Origin: Pedosphaera sp.
Lineage (GTDB): Bacteria; Verrucomicrobiota; Verrucomicrobiia; Limisphaerales; Pedosphaeraceae
DNA length: 52,410 nucleotides
Reading direction: 5' to 3'
Assembly: GCA_028293325.1 (NCBI GenBank)
Contig: JAQGPA010000135.1
Coordinates: 1-52,410 of the forward strand
Below the pieces are notes generated by a model that was given only the letters and a program-made list of their open reading frames with translations, had not been told where the DNA came from and did not search any database. A program made the position numbers and the translations under genes. Below, one piece after another: positions 19,062 to 28,185 of the stretch; position 1 is the stretch's first letter; each line of letters begins with the position of its first letter.

Positions 19062-19727
19062 TTAAGACTTCAGTTTGGGCAAGCCGAGACGAGGACAGAG
19101 AGATAGAATTTCACAATTGAGGCAATCGGGATTGCGGGCATAACAACGGCGGCGACCATGCCAGATCAACAGATGGCTGAACAACGCCCAATCAGGTTGC
19201 GGCACCAGCTTGATCAGGTCTTGCTCAATCTTTTCCGGCGTCTGCTTACGCGTCAGTCCGAGACGGTGGGACAGCCGGTCCACATGCGTGTCCACCACGA
19301 TGCCGCAGTTAATATTGAAGGCGTTGCCGAGGACGACATTGGCGGTCTTACGCCCGACACCATCGAGCTCAATCAATTCCTCCATGGACTTTGGAACCTG
19401 ACCGCCATGGCGTTCGATGAGTTTGCGGCAGCAGGCCTGGATGTTCTTGGCTTTATTGCGGTAAAGGCCAATGCGTTTGATATCGTGCTCAAATTCCGCG
19501 AGGGGCGCGTTTGCGAAGTCGGCGGCGGTGCGATATTTCTTAAACAGGTCCGCAGTGACGATGTTGACCTGTTTGTCGTTGCATTGCGCGGAGAGAATGG
19601 TGGCGATGAGGAGTTGCAGCGGGTTGGAATAATTCAACTCGCAATGCGCATCGGGGTAGGTGCGCTTCAGGACCGCGATGATTTTATCCAGCCGCACCTG
19701 CCGGGCCTGGTTGGTTTCACGCGCCAT
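19062..19727 (-). CDS. nth: Endonuclease III
   Basis: 221 residues. A DNA glycosylase/AP lyase for oxidised pyrimidines. The helix-hairpin-helix LDGVGRKTANVVLG holds the catalytic lysine, VDTHVDRLSHRLGL holds the catalytic aspartate, and the 4Fe-4S loop C-X6-C-X2-C-X5-C is complete (CYARNPDCLNCEILSLC). ATG 19727 is the start; it overlaps the end of kamA by 11 bases, so the two are coupled. A longer upstream frame to 19976 is only kamA read out of frame. Confidence 0.95.
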   Translation of the reverse strand: MARETNQARQVRLDKIIAVLKRTYPDAHCELNYSNPLQLLIATILSAQCNDKQVNIVTADLFKKYRTAADFANAPLAEFEHDIKRIGLYRNKAKNIQACCRKLIERHGGQVPKSMEELIELDGVGRKTANVVLGNAFNINCGIVVDTHVDRLSHRLGLTRKQTPEKIEQDLIKLVPQPDWALFSHLLIWHGRRRCYARNPDCLNCEILSLCPRLGLPKLKS

Positions 19728-20976
19728 GATGTCCGGCACAGTCCCATTCGTGCTCCTCCATTTCCTTGGGCGCATCGGCGAGCGGGGTGCCGTCGGCGGC
19801 TTCGGGGTATTCGAAAATTTTGCCCTCAAAGTTGCGGATGATGACGCGGTCGGCATTGCGGCAGAGAACGTATTCGGGATTGATGGGCACCTTGCCACCA
19901 CCGCCGGGAGCATCAATGACATACTGCGGGACGGCGTAACCGGTCGTATGGCCGCGCAGGCCTTCCATGATTTCAATGCCTTTGCGCACGCTGGCGCGAA
20001 GATGCGCGGAGCCGGCGATCAAATCACACTGGTAAAGATAGTAAGGCTTCACCCGGCAGAGGAGCAGCTTTTGCACCAGGGCGCGCATGATGGTCACATC
20101 ATCATTCACATTGCGCAGTAGCACGGATTGGTTACCGAGCGGGATGCCGGCATCGGCCAGGCGGCCGAGCGCCGCACGAACTTCCGTGGTCAATTCGCGC
20201 GGGTGATTGGTGTGGATGCTCATGAACAAAGGATGATATTGCTTGAGCATCGCGCATAACTCAGGCGTGATGCGTTGCGGGAGAAAAATGGGAATGCGCG
20301 TGCCGATGCGCAGAAACTCCACGTGCGGAATGGCGCGCAGTGATTTGAGGAGATAACTGAGCTTGTCGTCACTCAACAACAGGGGATCGCCGCCGCTGAG
20401 CAGCACGTCGCGGATGGTTGGCGTGCGGCGGATATAATCAATCTGCTTTTCAAACTCGGGATGGAAATCATAACCACTGGCGTTGCTGACCAGCCGCGAG
20501 CGGGTGCAATACCGGCAATAGGAAGCACAGCGATCCGTAACGAGGAACAGAACGCGGTCGGGATAGCGGTGCACGAGACCGGGAACGGGTGAATGGGAGT
20601 CCTCGCCGCAAGGGTCGCTCAGCTCCCAGGTCGCCGTATGGGTTTCCTCAATGCGCGGAATAACCTGCCAGCGGATGGGACAATTCTCGTCCGCCGCGTC
20701 GATGAGATTAAAGAAATACGGAGTGATGGACAGGGCCAGCTTGGAATTGGCGAGTTGGGTGCCAGCATATTCCTCGGGAGAAAGCGTGGGCATGAGCCGT
20801 TGCAATTGCTCGAGGGACGTAATGCGGTTTTTGAGCTGCCAGCGCCAATCATTCCAATCGGCATCGGAAACATCGCTCCAAAAGCCACGACCGGCAGAAT
20901 GGAATTGTTTAAGGAGGTTTAGTGTAGCGGGGTTACCCGCATCCCCGTCGTCACCCGCTGAATTGCCATTTGACAT
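19717..20976 (-). CDS. kamA: KamA-family radical SAM aminomutase
   Basis: 419 residues. A lysine 2,3-aminomutase-type enzyme that uses a 4Fe-4S cluster, SAM and PLP to move an amino group. The cluster motif C-X3-C-X2-C is CASYCRYC. The PLP lysine lies in APGGGGKVPINPEYV. Length fits catabolic KamA and not the shorter EF-P enzyme EpmB. No beta-lysine acetyltransferase (ablB) or EF-P gene is beside it, so the substrate (lysine or glutamate) is open. First gene of kamA-nth-lipoate ligase. Confidence 0.9.
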   Translation of the reverse strand: MSNGNSAGDDGDAGNPATLNLLKQFHSAGRGFWSDVSDADWNDWRWQLKNRITSLEQLQRLMPTLSPEEYAGTQLANSKLALSITPYFFNLIDAADENCPIRWQVIPRIEETHTATWELSDPCGEDSHSPVPGLVHRYPDRVLFLVTDRCASYCRYCTRSRLVSNASGYDFHPEFEKQIDYIRRTPTIRDVLLSGGDPLLLSDDKLSYLLKSLRAIPHVEFLRIGTRIPIFLPQRITPELCAMLKQYHPLFMSIHTNHPRELTTEVRAALGRLADAGIPLGNQSVLLRNVNDDVTIMRALVQKLLLCRVKPYYLYQCDLIAGSAHLRASVRKGIEIMEGLRGHTTGYAVPQYVIDAPGGGGKVPINPEYVLCRNADRVIIRNFEGKIFEYPEAADGTPLADAPKEMEEHEWDCAGHHGA

Positions 20977-21059
20977 TCTCTGCGAACTATAAATTCAGAG
21001 TTCTGCCTGTCAAGAGAAGCGCGAATAATATCCTTTGCTTCATGGTAACTGGCTGACAA

Positions 21060-22445
21060 TCAATGGTTAGCAACACTGGCAGCAGTCTTATTTCTTGCCT
21101 CCGTCACGGATCCGGGTTGCGGACGCAATTGCTCAAGGCGGGCATCCCACCCATTTAACTCACGAATGGATTGCGCAGCGATGGCATCAAGGCCGGGAGT
21201 GGAAAGACCCTGGGCTAGGCGACCAAAGCCCGCCTTGTCCCGATTTTTCATGTAGGTTTCGATGGCTTGGCGATAACCATCCACCAAGGGAATGAGGTTC
21301 TGGGCCACGCAGGCGCGAAGCAGCAGGAGTTGCTGGATTTTAGACTGAAATAGGGTGCTCTGCCGGGGGAAATCCCAATCCTGAATGATGGTTTGCAGGG
21401 CAACTTGGGTGCGCATGGGCATCTCATTGGCTGCGGTCCGGACTTGAACCGGGGAATGGATGATCTCATCGAGCTTCCGCCAACTTTCATCAACCGACCA
21501 AATGCGCGAGAGGTCGCGTCCGGTGAAATTCAAAAGACGAAGTGCCCACCATTTTTCGAGATCAAGCTGCGTGGCAAAGTGATTGTGAAAGGTTTTCAGG
21601 AAGGAAATTTGCCAATTCAAATGTTGCGGCAATTCGGCGAGAAACGCGCGCAAGCACGCGCGGCCATCAGGAAGATTCATGAGTTCGCAAACAAACAGTT
21701 GCGCGCTGCTGCGATAGGCTTCGCCAGCCTCGCCAGTGAATTGGCCATCGGCAGGCCAGCTTAGTTGTTCCAGGGGCAGGGGCGGCTGGTTGCTTAATAT
21801 CTCATGGGCGCGGGCGAGCGGATTGGCCCAGCGTTCGGAACGATTCGTCCGGGAGATATTAACGCCGAACTCCATCTCGGTGGGTGGTTGAAGGATGGGA
21901 TCGACCTGGCTGGAAGTGATTATTTGTTGGGTAAGGCCTTGAGCCAGCCACGCAGGGATCTCAGCGGAGTGATCCGTGGCATTGCGATTGGCCATTTCCA
22001 GCAGCAAAAGTTCGACAATGGTGGATACCAGGCGCGAGCGTTCAAGTGTATCAGGCAGTTGAACGCGATAGTCCCAACTATTGTTGGAGCGAATTGACGT
22101 GACCTGGATGGTTTCACCGAGATTCCGGGCCGGGCGGAGTTCGAGATATATTTTGCCGCGCCATTGGTCGGTGGAAACACCAAGTTCCTTCATCAGGGAT
22201 CGCTTGATACGTTCGCAAGTGACCGCGAGAAAATTGGGTTCGAGCCGCACGAGGCTGCTGGAAACGCCTGCCGACGGAAGCCAACCGGTTTGAAACTGGC
22301 TGTTAATGACGAATTGCCGTGAAAGACTGTAATGGACATTGGCTATCCGCTGGCGGGTGAACTCCCCGGGAGAAGTCTGTTGGGCGTGAACACTTCCGCA
22401 CAGCAACAGCAGTCCGCCAATAAACATGAGCAACGGCCTTAACAT
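21060..22445 (-). CDS. Secreted protein, possible degenerate gluzincin-like peptidase
   Basis: 461 residues with a signal peptide (MLRPLLMFIGGLLLL, cleavage near VHAQ). The middle part, VELLLLEMANRNA then IPAWLAQGLTQQI, has the layout of peptidase MA-like proteins, where an HExxH helix is followed by a W-hxxG segment. Here the HExxH residues are missing, so it is probably not a peptidase. ATG 22445 was chosen for the signal peptide; a frame to 22526 is only upstream extension. Nothing else is recognised. It lies beside the FmdB gene on the same strand. Confidence 0.6.
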   Translation of the reverse strand: MLRPLLMFIGGLLLLCGSVHAQQTSPGEFTRQRIANVHYSLSRQFVINSQFQTGWLPSAGVSSSLVRLEPNFLAVTCERIKRSLMKELGVSTDQWRGKIYLELRPARNLGETIQVTSIRSNNSWDYRVQLPDTLERSRLVSTIVELLLLEMANRNATDHSAEIPAWLAQGLTQQIITSSQVDPILQPPTEMEFGVNISRTNRSERWANPLARAHEILSNQPPLPLEQLSWPADGQFTGEAGEAYRSSAQLFVCELMNLPDGRACLRAFLAELPQHLNWQISFLKTFHNHFATQLDLEKWWALRLLNFTGRDLSRIWSVDESWRKLDEIIHSPVQVRTAANEMPMRTQVALQTIIQDWDFPRQSTLFQSKIQQLLLLRACVAQNLIPLVDGYRQAIETYMKNRDKAGFGRLAQGLSTPGLDAIAAQSIRELNGWDARLEQLRPQPGSVTEARNKTAASVANH

Positions 22446-22546
22446 GAATCCAACACATAACACCCTATTTTGGGCATCATGGCAAGGGGGTTGTGGCTGG
22501 CGCGTTCTTCGTTTGCAGGCCGCCACGGGATAAGCCGGGCCGGGAT

Positions 22547-22909
22547 TTAGGTGCGCTTTTTAGCAGCTTTGATCGGCGCCGGTTTGACGGGAGCGGGCTT
22601 GGCCTCGGATTTTGCGGGAGTCGCTTTCGCGTCGCTGGCAGGTTTGCTTTCGGTGGCGGGGGCGGCGGGGGTAGTGTCGTTCTTGGCGCCGGCCTTGTAA
22701 TTCTCGCTGCGGTAATCGGTAATATAGAAGCCGCTGCCTTTAAAGATAAGTCCCGCGCCCGCGCCGATGGCGCGTTTGGCCTTGCCCTTGCCCCATTTTT
22801 TCATGCCACAAAGTTCCTTGGGGCAGGTCTTGAGCGGGGCATCATTCATGGACTGAACGACTTCAAACGGATGATCGCACTTCAAGCAAACGTATTCGTA
22901 TGTTGGCAT
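22547..22909 (-). CDS. FmdB-family zinc ribbon protein
   Basis: 120 residues. The N-terminal zinc ribbon MPTYEYVCLKCDHPFE, with a second cysteine pair in CPKELCG, is diagnostic of the FmdB/CxxC regulatory family. The C-terminal half is a low-complexity Ala/Pro/Lys tail, common in this phylum. ATG 22909 is chosen since the domain begins MPTYEY. The exact role of the family is unsettled. It is transcribed toward the 461-residue secreted protein. Confidence 0.9.
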   Translation of the reverse strand: MPTYEYVCLKCDHPFEVVQSMNDAPLKTCPKELCGMKKWGKGKAKRAIGAGAGLIFKGSGFYITDYRSENYKAGAKNDTTPAAPATESKPASDAKATPAKSEAKPAPVKPAPIKAAKKRT

Positions 22910-23097
22910 GCTGCCATTTAATAGCAATGCGTGGAGACGTCAAGGCGGGGCGGACAGGCGATTTGTTCTTTTCATGGAAGCTGCCAATACGGTTGACCGC
23001 GTCATTGACGGCAGCCATGATGCGGGGACTTCGCGAGGTCTGCCGCTGTACCATGGATGGGCGCTCGCGGCGGGAGACAGTTTTTGAGGATTCGACG

Positions 23098-23793
23098 ATG
23101 ATCTACCTTTTGCTTAACGATGAAGTGAATGGGCCTCATGAGAGCGGGAAGGTGCAGGAGTTGCTCGATGCGGGAACCATCATGGCGGATTGTCCCGCCT
23201 GTATTGAAGGGATGAAGGACTGGCGCGCGGTGGGCGAGGCGCTGGTCTGGGCGCGGGGCAAATTGCTGGCCGAAGTCCGTCCAATGGTGTTGCGTCAGGT
23301 GCAAAATTTGAAGGCCGGGAAAACCACGGTGGCTTCCGCGCGGCTGGCAGTCAAGGAAGCGCTCCCCGCAAAATTGGCGGCACGCGATCCCAAGGTGATT
23401 GATTCCATTGGCATTCTCATCCAAACCAACGCCGACTTATTCCGCAACCACGAACAGTTCTGGCAGCAACATGACGCGGACGTTTTGGATTTGTGGCCCG
23501 CCCTGGAATTGTCGGCCATTTGCAAATCCGATTTTCCCAGGGATTGGCCCAAAGCCTGGGCCGCCGCTGGTGGAAAATTTTTTGATGGCCGGATGATTGC
23601 GCGCAAGGACGATCCCCTCTGGTTGGCGCTGAGTGATTTTGGTTTTCCCTTCGCGCCGTTCAGCTTTGATCGTGGTTATTGGACCACAGAAGTTGGGCGC
23701 GACGAGTGCACCCAGCTTGGTATAATTGGCGACAAGGAAATCCCGCAAGCAATGACCGTAGGCAAAAACTTTGAACTGGTGGGAATTTCCTGA
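23098..23793 (+). CDS. GYF_2-like domain protein
   Basis: 231 residues. Residues 1-50 (MIYLLLNDEVNGPHE, then VQELLDAGTI and DWRAVGEAL) match the pattern of GYF_2 domains, which are protein-interaction modules common in Verrucomicrobia and Planctomycetes. The remaining 180 residues are unrecognised; a DRGYWTTEV segment and a C-terminal ELVGIS are the only landmarks. No signal peptide or membrane segment. The start at ATG 23098 puts the domain first; a longer upstream frame runs antisense into the FmdB gene. It converges with moaA, stops 10 bases apart. Confidence 0.6.
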   Translation: MIYLLLNDEVNGPHESGKVQELLDAGTIMADCPACIEGMKDWRAVGEALVWARGKLLAEVRPMVLRQVQNLKAGKTTVASARLAVKEALPAKLAARDPKVIDSIGILIQTNADLFRNHEQFWQQHDADVLDLWPALELSAICKSDFPRDWPKAWAAAGGKFFDGRMIARKDDPLWLALSDFGFPFAPFSFDRGYWTTEVGRDECTQLGIIGDKEIPQAMTVGKNFELVGIS

Positions 23794-23803
23794 CGACTGA
23801 GAC

Positions 23804-24862
23804 TCAGCCGCCAATACAACTCATGCTTCGTTCGGGGGAAACAAAATCCGGCTCGCCAATGTGATGGCGGTCTTCCTTTTGCAGCACGACAGATTGCAAA
23901 TAGGCAATGAGGTCGGCGTCGGTTGCGCCATCGCGCAGACGGGTGCGGAGGTCGTGTTCCACCACACTGAAAAGGCAGGTGCGGATCTTGCCATCCGCGG
24001 TCAGGCGGAGTCGGTTGCAATGGCCGCAGAAAGGTTCGCTGACCGGAGAAATCAAACCCAACTCGCCACGGCCGTCGGCGAACGACCAGCGTTGCGCGGT
24101 CTCGGACGGATTGGTTCGCGGAGCGGGACGGAGCGTGTGGCGGGCCTGGAGGCGTTGGAGAATTTCGCGGCCCGGCATGACCAGCTCCTTGAGCCAGGCG
24201 CGCGCGGAATCCAACGGCATGAACTCAATAAAACGCATGGCGAGGTCCTGCTCGCGCGCAAACTCGGCGAGCGCTTCAATCTCATGATCATTGATGCCGC
24301 GAATAATGACCGCGTTGACCTTGACCGGGTGCATGCCAAGTTCGCGTGCCAAGCCAATGCTTTGGAGCACGGCTTCAAGCCCATCGCGACCGGTGATTTT
24401 TTGAAAGTTGGCGCGGTCGAGAGAATCCATGCTAAAGCTGATGCGGCGCAAGCCGGCGTCACGGAGCGCGGGGCCTTTTTGGGGAAAGAGAAAACCGTTC
24501 GTGGTGAGAGCGAGGTCGGTGATGCCGGGAATGCGCGCGATCCGGGCGACGAGTTCCTCAAGGTTTTGGCGCAGGAGCGGTTCGCCGCCGGTGAGCCGGA
24601 CTTTTTGAATGCCGAGACTGACGGCCAACCGCACGACACGCTCGATTTCCTCAAAGCTGAGGATTTTTGATTTGGGCTGCCATTTCCAGGCGATGGGCTG
24701 GGAATCGGGCAGATTGGCCCAGCGACCACGGTAGAAGTTTTGCGCGGCCTCCGTTTCCGGGAGACAATAGAGGCAGCGAAAATTGCACCGGTCCGTAATG
24801 CTCACCCTTAAATCGCGCAGCACGCGGCCATGCGAATCGATGAGCGACGGAGCCTTGGTCAT
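23804..24862 (-). CDS. moaA: GTP 3',8-cyclase
   Basis: 352 residues. A radical SAM enzyme for the first step of molybdenum cofactor synthesis. The N-terminal cluster is CNFRCLYC, the C-terminal substrate cluster is CGHCNRLRL...C, TGGEPLLR is the SAM motif, and the protein ends SMSCIGG, the double-glycine tail needed for activity. An insertion of about 25 residues after the first cluster (ENFYRGRW-like region) is longer than usual. Its start overlaps the stop of the upstream coiled-coil gene by 4 bases. No other moa gene is visible. Confidence 0.95.
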   Translation of the reverse strand: MTKAPSLIDSHGRVLRDLRVSITDRCNFRCLYCLPETEAAQNFYRGRWANLPDSQPIAWKWQPKSKILSFEEIERVVRLAVSLGIQKVRLTGGEPLLRQNLEELVARIARIPGITDLALTTNGFLFPQKGPALRDAGLRRISFSMDSLDRANFQKITGRDGLEAVLQSIGLARELGMHPVKVNAVIIRGINDHEIEALAEFAREQDLAMRFIEFMPLDSARAWLKELVMPGREILQRLQARHTLRPAPRTNPSETAQRWSFADGRGELGLISPVSEPFCGHCNRLRLTADGKIRTCLFSVVEHDLRTRLRDGATDADLIAYLQSVVLQKEDRHHIGEPDFVSPERSMSCIGG

Positions 24863-25650
24863 TGGGGTATGGGCTGAGGCGTCACCGGCGCCGTATTCGT
24901 GGTGATGGGCGCGATGACTTTCACGGTACCGTCAGCGTTCACTTCAACATTCAAATCATACTTGTTCGTATCGGCGGGCCGAATGGCGCCGGAGTTGGCT
25001 CCCTGCATGAGCTTCTGCGCTCCCTTTTGTTCCGCGCTGGCGAAGATGCCTTCGCGAATCCATTCCAGGCGGCGGGCAATGGAAAGCTCCTCCTTCAACT
25101 TGCTCACCTGTTTCTTCAAAATGGCCAGGTCATTGAACTGACGTTCGAGTTCGGCTTTCTCCGCCATCAACCGCTGCAGTTCCTTCGTCAAAAAAGCCTT
25201 GTCGCCCTCAGACGCATCCAGGCGCTTCTGCGTGTCGGTAATCTGGTTTTCCAGATTGCTGATCGAGCCCTTCAAACCAACCGCTTGTTTGTCGAGCACA
25301 TCGTTCTGGTTCTCGAGTTCCGCAATCTTTGCATCGCGTTTGGCGGACTCTTCAATTGCCGTTTTGAGCGCCGTCTCGGTCTTCGCGAGGCTTTCCGAGG
25401 TCTGGGTCAGGTCATTGGAAAGCTTGGAGATGTCCGCCTTGCGGTCGGTCAGGTCCTTTTCATATTTCAGATTGACCTGCTTTTGCTCATCCAAATCAGC
25501 GCTGACCTTCACCCATTCATTCGAATGATGCAGGATGGTGTCCACGTCTTTGACGTGCGTTTCCGTCGCCGACTTGTTGCTGGTGATGAGGGCAACCCCC
25601 AGCACCACGCAAATCAAAATCAAAACTATCAAGATTACTTTTATTTTCAT
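24859..25650 (-). CDS. Membrane-anchored coiled-coil protein
   Basis: 263 residues. One N-terminal membrane helix (residues 3-23) is followed by about 160 residues of heptad-rich coiled coil (SNLENQITDTQKRL, EKAELERQFNDL), then a short C-terminal region ending in a Thr/Pro tail. No enzymatic motif. It is coupled to moaA by a 4-base overlap, though a functional link is not obvious. Its C-terminus (LNVEVNADGTVKV) is a short beta segment. Could be a cell-envelope scaffold. Confidence 0.65.
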   Translation of the reverse strand: MKIKVILIVLILICVVLGVALITSNKSATETHVKDVDTILHHSNEWVKVSADLDEQKQVNLKYEKDLTDRKADISKLSNDLTQTSESLAKTETALKTAIEESAKRDAKIAELENQNDVLDKQAVGLKGSISNLENQITDTQKRLDASEGDKAFLTKELQRLMAEKAELERQFNDLAILKKQVSKLKEELSIARRLEWIREGIFASAEQKGAQKLMQGANSGAIRPADTNKYDLNVEVNADGTVKVIAPITTNTAPVTPQPIPQ

Positions 25651-25744
25651 ACGAGCACAATTATGCGTGATTCGGCCAGGCTAGGCAAGCCCGCTTATCT
25701 TATCTCTGCCTTGATTTAATGACGCCCTAAACTACATTATATTC

Positions 25745-26416
25745 ATGAAGTTGCCAAGCGAAGTGCCGGTCATGGTTCTCCCCAATGCCACGCTTTTTCC
25801 CCAGGCCTTGCTTCCGCTCTACATTTTTGAGCCCCGCTACCGGCAAATGCTCCTCGAGTCCCTCCACTCCAACCGCCTCCTCTCCGTCGCCATGCAGAAA
25901 CCGGGCCGCACCCGTGAAACCCCTTCGCCCATTGCCGGCCTCGGCTTGATCCGCGTTTCCGTCGGCCACAAGGACGGCACCTCGCATTTGATCCTCCAAG
26001 GCCTTGCCCGCGTGCAATTGGCGGAGACGGTTCGCTACAAACCCTACCGCATCCAACGCATCCGGCCGCTCGAATCCCCGCCCTGCAACGACGTGGTGGT
26101 CGATGCCCTGCTCGCCAAGGTGCGGGAGCTGCTTGAAGAGCGGGTCACGCTCGGCATCCCCTTGCCTTTTCTGGAACTGCCCAAAAGCCAGCCCGTCGAT
26201 GCGCCGCCGGCGTTTTCGCCCAAGGATATCTTTGAATATCTCGACAAATTGAACGACCCCGAGCAGATCACCGATTGGGTCTCCTCCCAGGTGTTGCGCG
26301 GCCCCGTGGAACAGCAAACCATTTTGGAAACGGTCCATCTCGAGGCGCGGTTGAAGCATCTCATTCATTTTTTGATGGCGGAAATCACCCGGCAAAGGAA
26401 AGATAAGAAGCGATGA
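25745..26416 (+). CDS. Lon N-terminal (substrate-binding) domain protein
   Basis: 223 residues. A stand-alone LON substrate-binding domain: VPVMVLPNATLFPQALLPLYIFEPRYRQML is the family opening. No AAA or protease part follows. Such proteins occur widely but their role is not settled; peptide binding is inferred from Lon. Its stop overlaps the start of the DUF1844 gene (ATGA), so the two are translationally coupled. An AT-rich segment ACATTATATT just before the ATG may be part of the promoter. Confidence 0.88.
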   Translation: MKLPSEVPVMVLPNATLFPQALLPLYIFEPRYRQMLLESLHSNRLLSVAMQKPGRTRETPSPIAGLGLIRVSVGHKDGTSHLILQGLARVQLAETVRYKPYRIQRIRPLESPPCNDVVVDALLAKVRELLEERVTLGIPLPFLELPKSQPVDAPPAFSPKDIFEYLDKLNDPEQITDWVSSQVLRGPVEQQTILETVHLEARLKHLIHFLMAEITRQRKDKKR

Positions 26417-26901
26417 ACGAATCCACTACCCAACCCGAAGACAGCCTGGCCAACGCCAGCCGCGAGGAAATCATGGCCGCGCTTTTTGCCAACATGGTCA
26501 TCCAACAAACCAACATGGCCATGATGTTGCTCGGCAAGGTGGCCCACCCGGAGACTGGACAATTTATCCAGGACGTCGAAACGGCCCGGATGTTCATCGA
26601 CCAGTTGGAAATGCTCGAGGTCAAAACCAAGGGCAACCTCTCCAAGCAGGAGGAAGCGTTGCTGAAGCAGGGGCTCACCGCCTTGCGCATGGCGTACGTG
26701 GAGACCGTGGACCAGAACCCGTCCGGCGACCACCAACCGGAGGCGCAATTGCACCATCCCGCGCCGGAATCCGCACCCACACCCGCACCTGCTCCCGCCG
26801 AGCCGGCTGCCGCTCCCGCCGGCGCCAGACCCGCTGCACCGCCGACCGCTGAAGCCGCCGCGCCGGATGAATCGCGCAAGAAATTTTCCAAGAAGTATTG
26901 A
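26413..26901 (+). CDS. DUF1844 protein
   Basis: 162 residues. The first 100 residues show DUF1844: FANMVIQQTNMAMMLLG, HPETGQFIQDVETARMFIDQLEML and KTKGNLSKQEEALLKQGL. The last 55 are a Pro/Ala-rich linker ending in basic residues. Family function is unknown. It forms a two-gene unit with the Lon-N protein and ends at a shared terminator. Confidence 0.88.
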   Translation: MNESTTQPEDSLANASREEIMAALFANMVIQQTNMAMMLLGKVAHPETGQFIQDVETARMFIDQLEMLEVKTKGNLSKQEEALLKQGLTALRMAYVETVDQNPSGDHQPEAQLHHPAPESAPTPAPAPAEPAAAPAGARPAAPPTAEAAAPDESRKKFSKKY

Positions 26902-26943
26902 GTTTTGGTTTTCACGCGACCCTGACATCCCGCGTCAAAGTAA

Positions 26944-26970
26944 AAAGCCCGGCAGAGTTTGCCGGGCTTT
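26944..26970. terminator. Bidirectional hairpin terminator
   Basis: Stem AAAGCCCGGC / GCCGGGCTTT with a 7-base loop. A-rich before and T-rich after, so it can end both the DUF1844 transcript and the convergent parvulin gene. Confidence 0.9.
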
Positions 26971-26994
26971 CCTGTTTCATATCGAAAGGGTCGG

Positions 26995-28140
26995 TTATTT
27001 GACCGCTGCCTTGGGTGCCGTTTCCGGCGTGGTCATCGGCGGCTTGGCCGCTTCCACATCCGCCGCGTTCTCGAGCGCCTTCAAATGCTCATCCATGATT
27101 TGCACGTTCATATCCTTCTTCATTTGCACGTACATCGGCGGCATGATCTTGTCCATTTCCAGCTTCTCCAGGTACGTCCGGATTTCCGGGCTGACCTTGG
27201 CAAAATCCACTTTGCTCGCCGGGATCTTCTCGCTCAGCTTGATGATATGATAACCGTACGACGTGGTGACGATGTCGCTGATCTGGTTCGTCTTCAGCGA
27301 AAACGCCGCCGCTTCAAACTCCGGCATCATCTGTCCGCGCGGGAATTTGTATTCACCGTCGTTCTGCTTCACGCCGGGGTCTTCGGAAAATTCCTTCGCC
27401 AACTTCGTGAAATCCTCGCCGTCCCGCGCCCGCTTGAGCAGCGCCTGCGCCTGCTTCAGTTTTGCCTTCTTCTGGTCTTCCGGCAATTCCGCATGCGTCG
27501 CCGGGTCCATCGTGCCAATTAATATATGGCTCGCCCGCACCATTTCCGGCTGCTCGAACTTCGCCGGGTTCTCGTCATAAAACTTCTTCACCTGCTCGTC
27601 GGTCACCGTGACCTTCGCGCGCAACACCGCCTCCGCCGTCGCATCTTCCGTCAGGCGCGACTGCAACTCCTCCAGCGTCATCCCCACTGCCTTCAACTTC
27701 ATGTTCAGCGCTTCTTCCGATCCCTCCTGTTTTTTGATCAGATCCAGCCGGTGCGCCGCCTCTTCCTTCCCCTTGGCTTTGTCTGCGTCGCTCGCCTTCA
27801 TCTCCAGCAACTGGATCTGGATCAAATGATCCAGCAATTGCCGCTCAATCACCGCCAACTGCGCCGGCGGAATCTCCTGCCCGCGCGCCGCCGCGTTTCC
27901 CTTCACGCTGTTCAGCACCTTGTCATAGACGCTCCGTTTGATTTCGAATCCCTTGCCTTTGACGAGCGCCGTGTCCGGCAGCAATTCATCCAGCTTCATT
28001 GCGGGGGGTGGCGTGGTGGCGGCCGGCTTTGCAGCAGCGGCCGGTGCGGGTGTCGGGGTCGGGGTTGCCGCCGGCAGCGTGGCCACGGTAAATGCGCCCG
28101 CCGCGAGCAGGACGCCAAGGGTCTTGATTGTTGATTTCAT
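26995..28140 (-). CDS. Periplasmic parvulin-type peptidylprolyl isomerase
   Basis: 381 residues. An N-terminal signal (VLLAAGAFTVATLPAA) and a Pro/Ala-rich linker precede a SurA_N-like helical domain. The parvulin domain spans about residues 200-305 and has RASHILIG, FTKLAKEFSEDPGVK, LKTNQISDIVTTSYGYHIIKL. It catalyses prolyl isomerisation and likely chaperones outer-membrane proteins. It lies 45 bases downstream of serA on the same strand and ends at the shared terminator. Confidence 0.9.
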   Translation of the reverse strand: MKSTIKTLGVLLAAGAFTVATLPAATPTPTPAPAAAAKPAATTPPPAMKLDELLPDTALVKGKGFEIKRSVYDKVLNSVKGNAAARGQEIPPAQLAVIERQLLDHLIQIQLLEMKASDADKAKGKEEAAHRLDLIKKQEGSEEALNMKLKAVGMTLEELQSRLTEDATAEAVLRAKVTVTDEQVKKFYDENPAKFEQPEMVRASHILIGTMDPATHAELPEDQKKAKLKQAQALLKRARDGEDFTKLAKEFSEDPGVKQNDGEYKFPRGQMMPEFEAAAFSLKTNQISDIVTTSYGYHIIKLSEKIPASKVDFAKVSPEIRTYLEKLEMDKIMPPMYVQMKKDMNVQIMDEHLKALENAADVEAAKPPMTTPETAPKAAVK

Positions 28141-28185
28141 TGATTCGTTTTGTTTGATCGATTTTTTATAATGACAGACAAGCTC

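Noticed and set aside
25650..25680. dif-like sequence near the skew change (reverse strand CGCATAA, then TATGAAAAT)
   Set aside because: Only the XerC-side half resembles dif, the spacing is about two bases off, and the other half is the start codon region of the coiled-coil gene.
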